Assembly: GCA_021791895.1 (NCBI GenBank) | Contig: JAJYVS010000004.1 | Location: 1-64,000 of the forward strand | Direction of reading: 5' to 3' | From: Actinomycetes bacterium | GTDB lineage: Bacteria > Actinomycetota > Acidimicrobiia > Acidimicrobiales > RAAP-2 | Length of the DNA: 64,000 nucleotides | Part shown: one piece after another, positions 60,039-64,000 of the stretch | How positions within the stretch are numbered: the first letter of the stretch is position 1 | Layout of the letters: the number at the start of each line of letters is the position of its first letter | Translations under genes and position numbers: made by a program | The notes under the pieces: generated by a model | What the model saw: only the letters and a program-made list of their open reading frames with translations | The model's database searches: none | What the model was told of the DNA's origin: nothing

Positions 60039-60955
60039 CGCGACGCGCCGGCGGCCGACGCCACCACCTGGGCCAGGATGCCGACGAACTCGGGGTCGTC
60101 GTTGAGCGACGCGGTGCGGGCGAAGGCCAGGCCGGCGGCGCGGGCCCGGGCGCCCGCCTCGACGTCGAGGTCGTAGAGCACCTCGAGGTGGTCGGCGACG
60201 AAGCCGACCGGGCAGACGAGGACCGACCGGCCATCGGTCGCGGCCACCTCGTCGATCGCCCCGAGGAGGTCGGGTCCGAGCCACCGCTGCTCGGTCCGCC
60301 CGGCGCTCTGGAAGACCACCCGCCACGGCACCCGATGCCGGTCGAGGCCGGCCGCCCCGGCCACCAGCTCGGCCGAGGCCACGACCTGGGTGCGGTAGGG
60401 CTCGGCCACCGATTCGGGCACCGAGTGGGCGCTGAACAGCACGGTGGGCGACTCGAGGCCGCCGAGGGCGGTGGTGACCCGCCGCCCGACCAACGCGTCG
60501 AAACCCGGGGCGTCGTACCACTCCTCGACGGCGACGAAGGGCAGGTCCGGGGCGCACTCGGCCACGGCCCGGGCCGCCCGGTCGAGGTACTCGCCCGAGC
60601 CGGCGGCCGAGCGCTGCGGGGTAAGGACGAGCCCGACGACCGCCGAGACCCCGGCACCGGCCAGCGCCGCCGCGCCGGTCTCGATGGAGGGCTCGGTGTG
60701 CTTGGCCCCGAAGCCGACCAGGTAGCGGCCGGGGGACGACGCCTCGAGGGCGGCGGCCAGCCCCTCGGTCTGGGCCCGGGTCCGTTCGGTCAACGGCGAG
60801 GTCCCGCCGATGGCCCGGTACCGCCGGACGAGGTTCTCAAGCTGCTCGGGCGAGGGCGGCCGGCCGCGGCGAATCCGGGTGTAGAAGGCTTCGATCTCCT
60901 CGAGCGAGGCCGGGGTGCCGTGCGCCATCACCAGCACCCCGATCGGTGGGCTCAT
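60035..60955 (-). CDS. hemH: Ferrochelatase (coproporphyrin type likely)
   Basis: 306 residues. Inserts Fe2+ into the porphyrin. Catalytic His in TVLFSAHSVPESVAEPYRTQ and Glu in VCPVGFVADHLEVLYDLDVE; GVLVMAHGTPASLEEIEAFY begins the protein. No C-terminal [2Fe-2S] cysteines are obvious. By actinobacterial analogy it would use coproporphyrin III (CpfC); the substrate is not provable from sequence. ATG 60955 overlaps the hemE stop. Confidence 0.92.
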   Translation of the reverse strand: MSPPIGVLVMAHGTPASLEEIEAFYTRIRRGRPPSPEQLENLVRRYRAIGGTSPLTERTRAQTEGLAAALEASSPGRYLVGFGAKHTEPSIETGAAALAGAGVSAVVGLVLTPQRSAAGSGEYLDRAARAVAECAPDLPFVAVEEWYDAPGFDALVGRRVTTALGGLESPTVLFSAHSVPESVAEPYRTQVVASAELVAGAAGLDRHRVPWRVVFQSAGRTEQRWLGPDLLGAIDEVAATDGRSVLVCPVGFVADHLEVLYDLDVEAGARARAAGLAFARTASLNDDPEFVGILAQVVASAAGASR

Positions 60956-62004
60956 GACCGCAGCCCGGCCGGGCCCTCGGCATGGACCAGCTCGACCAGG
61001 GCGCTCAGGACCCCCGGATCGGTCTCGGGCAGCACCCCGTGGCCCAGGTTGAAAACGTACCCCGGGGCGCCGCCGGCCCGCCGGAGGACGTCGCGGGCTT
61101 CCTCGAGCGCCACCTCGACCGGGCCCAGGCAGGCACCGGGGTCGAGGTTGCCCTGGACCGCGCGCCCCGGCCCGACTCGGCGCCGGGCCAGATCCAGGGG
61201 CACCCGCCAGTCCACCCCGACCACGTTCGGGCCGCACGAGGCCATGAGCCCGAGCAGTTCGCCCGTCCCCACCCCGAACAAGATGGTGGGGACGCCGAGG
61301 GCGCCCACGGCGTCGAGGACCCGCCGGGTGGCCGGGAGGGCGAAGCGCTCGTAGTCCTTGGGGGAGAGCGCGCCCACCCAGCTGTCGAAGAGCTGGACCG
61401 CGTCGGCCCCCGCGTCGACCTGGGCGCCGAGGGACGCGATGGCCATGTCGGCCAGCCGGTCGACCAGGGCTTCCCAGGTGCCCGGGTCGGCGTGCATGAG
61501 CGCCTTCACCTTGGCGAAGTCCCTCGAGGGGCCGCCCTCCACCAGGTAGCTGGCGACGGTGAAGGGGGCGCCGGCGAACCCGATGAGCGGGACGTCGGCC
61601 GGGAGCTCGGTGGCGAGGATCCGCACCGTCTCGAGCACGTAGCCGGTGTCGGCCTCGGGGTCGAGGGGTCGCAGCCGTTCCAGGTCGGCCGGGGTGCGCA
61701 GGGGGCGCTCCACCACCGGCCCCCGGCCCGCCACGATGTCCACCCCGAAGCCGGTCGCCCAGACCGGCACGATGATGTCGGAGAACAAGATCGCGGCGTC
61801 GACGCGGTGGCGGCGGACCGGCTGGAGGGTGATCTCCGCTGCCAGGTCGGGGTGGGTGAGGACGTCGAGGATCGAACGGGTCCCCTTGAGCGCGCGGTAC
61901 TCGGGCAGCGACCGCCCGGCCTGGCGCATGAACCAGACCGGGGTGCGCCCGACCGGCTCGCACCGGCAGGCGGCGAGGAACGGGGCAGCGGGCTCGGCGG
62001 TCAT
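60952..62004 (-). CDS. hemE: Uroporphyrinogen decarboxylase
   Basis: 350 residues. Decarboxylates uroporphyrinogen III to coproporphyrinogen III. N-terminal signature PVWFMRQAGRSLPEYRAL, DAAILFSDIIVPVWATG, GFAGAPFTVASYLVEGG, QLFDSWVGALSPKDYERFAL and the C-terminal FNLGHGVLPETDPGVLSALV. First gene of hemE-hemH-hemY-lnt. Confidence 0.96.
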   Translation of the reverse strand: MTAEPAAPFLAACRCEPVGRTPVWFMRQAGRSLPEYRALKGTRSILDVLTHPDLAAEITLQPVRRHRVDAAILFSDIIVPVWATGFGVDIVAGRGPVVERPLRTPADLERLRPLDPEADTGYVLETVRILATELPADVPLIGFAGAPFTVASYLVEGGPSRDFAKVKALMHADPGTWEALVDRLADMAIASLGAQVDAGADAVQLFDSWVGALSPKDYERFALPATRRVLDAVGALGVPTILFGVGTGELLGLMASCGPNVVGVDWRVPLDLARRRVGPGRAVQGNLDPGACLGPVEVALEEARDVLRRAGGAPGYVFNLGHGVLPETDPGVLSALVELVHAEGPAGLRS

Positions 62005-62032
62005 CGCCGCGGCGCGACCCCCCGGGTCCCGC

Positions 62033-62353
62033 TCAAGCCGGCTCGACCACGACGGCCGTCCCGTAGGCGCAGATCTCGGTCCAGTTGCCGCCCATCTCGG
62101 AGGTGTCGAAGCGCATCATGAGCACGGCGTTCGCCCCCTTGGACTCGGCGGTCTCGACCATGCGGTCGAGGACCTCCTGGCGGCTCTTCTCCAGGTTCTT
62201 GGTCATCCCGACCAGCTCGCCGCCGACGATGGACTTCAATCCCGCTCCGATCTGGGAGAAGGCGTTGCGGGACCGGACGGTGAGCCCGAAGCACTCGCCG
62301 ATCACCCGCGTCACCTTGTAGCCGGGGACATCGTTCATGGTGGAGATGAGCAT
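62033..62353 (-). CDS. YbjQ-family (heavy-metal-binding domain) protein
   Basis: 106 residues: PGYKVTRVIGECFGLTVRSR, FSQIGAGLKSIVGGELVGMT, MVETAESKGANAVLMMRFDT, EICAYGTAVVVEP. Pentameric YbjQ/DUF74 proteins have no agreed function. ATG 62353 follows AAAGGAG at good distance; an upstream in-frame ATG at 62374 is less likely. 28 bp before hemE in the same direction, so possibly co-transcribed. Confidence 0.88.
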   Translation of the reverse strand: MLISTMNDVPGYKVTRVIGECFGLTVRSRNAFSQIGAGLKSIVGGELVGMTKNLEKSRQEVLDRMVETAESKGANAVLMMRFDTSEMGGNWTEICAYGTAVVVEPA

Positions 62354-62461
62354 GTCGCTCCTTTCGGCCGGCACCTCGGCTGGTGCCGACGCCGCCTGCG
62401 CCCGAGATCATCGCAGGCCGGCCCCCACCCGGACCAGCACCGGCGGGGTGCCGCCAGCCCC

Positions 62462-62467
62462 TAGAAT
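62462..62467 (+). promoter_or_regulatory. Putative -10 box of the helD-like gene
   Basis: TAGAAT, 82 nt before GTG 62550. Unlike most promoters noted here it implies a leader, and the gene has a clear AGGAGG Shine-Dalgarno. Confidence 0.4.
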
Positions 62468-62549
62468 CGAGCGTTTCTTGCCGGCGGTGGGGTCCCGTTC
62501 GGGGGGGCCGGACCGTCGGACGGGTCCTCGGGCCGGCAGGAGGGACGGC

Positions 62550-64000
62550 GTGGCCATCGATCTCGAGCTCGAAGAGGAGCAGCGGTTCTTGGACCGTGCC
62601 TACCAGGGCCTCGACGCCATGCGCGCCGAGTCCCGCCGGATGCTCGAATCGGTGCTCGACCTGGGCCGGGGGGGCACCCCCCAGTCCCGGACCGAGCGGG
62701 ACATCGTGGTGCGGACCAGCCTCGCCCGCCTGGCCCAGCTGGACATCGGGGACCAGGCGCTGTGCTTCGGGCGCATCGACCGGGTCCCCGACGCCGACCA
62801 CGAGGTCGGCGAGACTTTCCACATCGGCCGGGTTGCCGTCTCGGGTCCCGACCGCGAGCCGTTGGTGGTCGACTGGCGGGCCCCGGTGGCGGCGCCCTTC
62901 TACCGGGCGACCGGGCTGGACGCCCAGGGCCTGGTTCGGCGGCGGCACCTGGCGGTGCGAGGCCGCATGGTCACCGGCTACGAGGACGAGTACTTCGCCG
63001 ACGGCGCGGCCACGACGAGACCGGCCGACGGGCCCCACGAGCTCCTCGACGGGGCGCTCGAGGTGGGCGGCCCAGGGGCCCTGCTCGCCGCCCTGGGGTC
63101 GGCCCGGACCGGCCGGATGGCCGACATCGTGGGCACCATCCAGCGCGAGCAGGACGAGATCATCCGCGCCCCGATGGGGGGCCTCTTGCTCGTCCAGGGG
63201 GGACCGGGCACCGGGAAGACCGCGGTCGCCCTCCACCGGGCCGCCTACCTCCTCTACACCCACCGGTTCCCCCTGGAACGCCAGGGGGTGCTGGTGGTCG
63301 GACCCAACCCCCTCTTCCTCCGCTACATCGAGCAGGTCCTGCCCTCGCTCGGCGAGACCGGTGTCACCCTCTCGACCGTGTCGGGGCTCGTGGCCGAGGT
63401 CCGGGTGCGCGCGGGCGAGCCGCCCGAGGTCGCCCGGCTGAAGGGCGGAGCCCGCATGGCCAAGCTGATCCTCCAGGCGGTGCGGGCCCGCGAGCGCCGG
63501 CTCCGACGGTCGGTCGAGATCCCCTTCGGCCCGACCGTGCTGCGGCTCGAGGTCGAGGACTCGGCCCGGATCGTGGCCCGGGCCCGCCGCCGTCCGGGCA
63601 ACCACAACGCCAAGCGCCGGTTCGTCGAGCGTCAGGTGACCTCGCTCTTGGCCGCGCGCTACGAACGATTCGCCGAGGCGGCCGAGGAGCGCCGGGGCGC
63701 ACGGTTGGGGGCGGTCGATCCCGCCGGCGGGGACGACGGGGGCGAGGAGGAGGACGGCCGGGTCGAGCTGGTCAACCAGATCCGGCGGCTGCCCGAGGTG
63801 CGTGAGGCCCTGGACCGGATGTGGCCCCGCCTCGCGCCCCACGAGCTCATCCACGACCTCTTCGGGGCTCCAGCGCTCCTCGCCGCCTCGGCCAAGGGGG
63901 TCCTCTCGCCGGCCGAGCAGGCCCTCTTGGTCCGGCCGCGCAGCGGGTCGCTCGACGCCGTCCCCTGGACCGCCGCCGACGCCGCGCTGGTCGATGAGGC
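62550..64000 (+). CDS. HelD-like RNA polymerase-associated ATPase (3' truncated)
   Basis: About 484 residues visible before the window ends. N-terminal coiled helix (LELEEEQRFLDRAYQGLDAM, ESRRMLESVLDLG), a domain with GRIDRVPDADHE and VVDWRAPVAAPFYRATG, then Walker A in LLLVQGGPGTGKTAVALHRA and the start of the helicase-like fold (LVVGPNPLFLRYIEQVLPSL). HelD proteins use ATP to pull stalled RNA polymerase off DNA; some actinobacterial members (HelR) give rifampicin tolerance. GTG 62550 follows GCAGGAGGGAC. No rifamycin-associated element recognised upstream. Divergent from the ybjQ gene. Confidence 0.88.
   Translation, partial: MAIDLELEEEQRFLDRAYQGLDAMRAESRRMLESVLDLGRGGTPQSRTERDIVVRTSLARLAQLDIGDQALCFGRIDRVPDADHEVGETFHIGRVAVSGPDREPLVVDWRAPVAAPFYRATGLDAQGLVRRRHLAVRGRMVTGYEDEYFADGAATTRPADGPHELLDGALEVGGPGALLAALGSARTGRMADIVGTIQREQDEIIRAPMGGLLLVQGGPGTGKTAVALHRAAYLLYTHRFPLERQGVLVVGPNPLFLRYIEQVLPSLGETGVTLSTVSGLVAEVRVRAGEPPEVARLKGGARMAKLILQAVRARERRLRRSVEIPFGPTVLRLEVEDSARIVARARRRPGNHNAKRRFVERQVTSLLAARYERFAEAAEERRGARLGAVDPAGGDDGGEEEDGRVELVNQIRRLPEVREALDRMWPRLAPHELIHDLFGAPALLAASAKGVLSPAEQALLVRPRSGSLDAVPWTAADAALVDE

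Noticed and set aside
62354-62549. Rifamycin-associated element before the helD-like gene, or before the tetR operon
   Set aside because: No matching palindrome recognised; a link to rifamycin resistance therefore rests only on protein family.

Overview
The window is very GC-rich chromosomal DNA from an actinobacterium. The evidence is mshA (mycothiol synthesis) next to a YbjN-type gene, proC next to a small excisionase-type HTH gene, a DUF1707-domain protein, nickel superoxide dismutase with its own protease, an actinobacterial-type SOS box upstream of recA, and many genes with a TANNNT box 5-9 nt before the start codon (leaderless style). The class Acidimicrobiia would fit, but that is inference. 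Most of the window is dense, co-directional housekeeping sequence with 4-base start/stop overlaps.

Layout: (1) 1-9.5 kb: rimO (5' cut), pgsA, cinA, a small XRE regulator, an unknown gene, thpR, SOS-controlled recA, a DUF3048 lipoprotein, a hexapeptide acyltransferase, a LOG-like protein, and an in-frame GNAT-methyltransferase fusion. (2) 9.5-20.2 kb is a plasticity zone. A complete ISL3-family element has cut the 3' end off a cupin gene. Next come an internally deleted IS1595-like transposase and an antitoxin/Doc toxin pair. A 5.9-kb island follows, bounded by a 46-bp direct repeat of the tRNA-Lys(UUU) 3' part; it carries a complete IS3-family element with its TGAC target duplication, a frameshifted membrane-protein gene, and a TetR + PEP-utilising phosphotransferase operon that resembles rifamycin phosphotransferases. 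Beyond the tRNA are two frameshifted genes (F420-type nitroreductase, APH-type kinase). (3) 20.2-31.3 kb: flavin amine oxidase, a divergent pair of citrate synthases (one with CBS domains, one with an HTH), a TraR-type zinc finger, sodN/sodX, an XRE regulator, mshA, ybjN, proC, a small HTH protein, a SAM hydrolase and a DUF1707/LiaF-like/adenylate cyclase fusion. (4) 31.3-62.0 kb: a respiration supercluster made of rex, hemA, hemC, cobA-hemD, hemB, hemL, a geranylgeranyl-reductase-like flavoprotein, the complete 14-gene nuoA-N operon, a HAD phosphatase, a decayed enoyl-CoA hydratase gene, and on the minus strand hemE-hemH-hemY-lnt. (5) 62.0-64.0 kb: a YbjQ-family gene and a helD-like ATPase gene cut by the window end.

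Working together: Rex (NADH/NAD+ sensor) sits at the head of the haem genes and upstream of complex I, so tetrapyrrole supply, quinone-linked flavoprotein activity and NADH oxidation are physically grouped. The plasticity zone is where gene loss and gain are happening. The most unusual items are the tRNA-Lys island without a visible integrase, several domain fusions, and an Lnt protein with Ser in place of the nucleophilic Cys.
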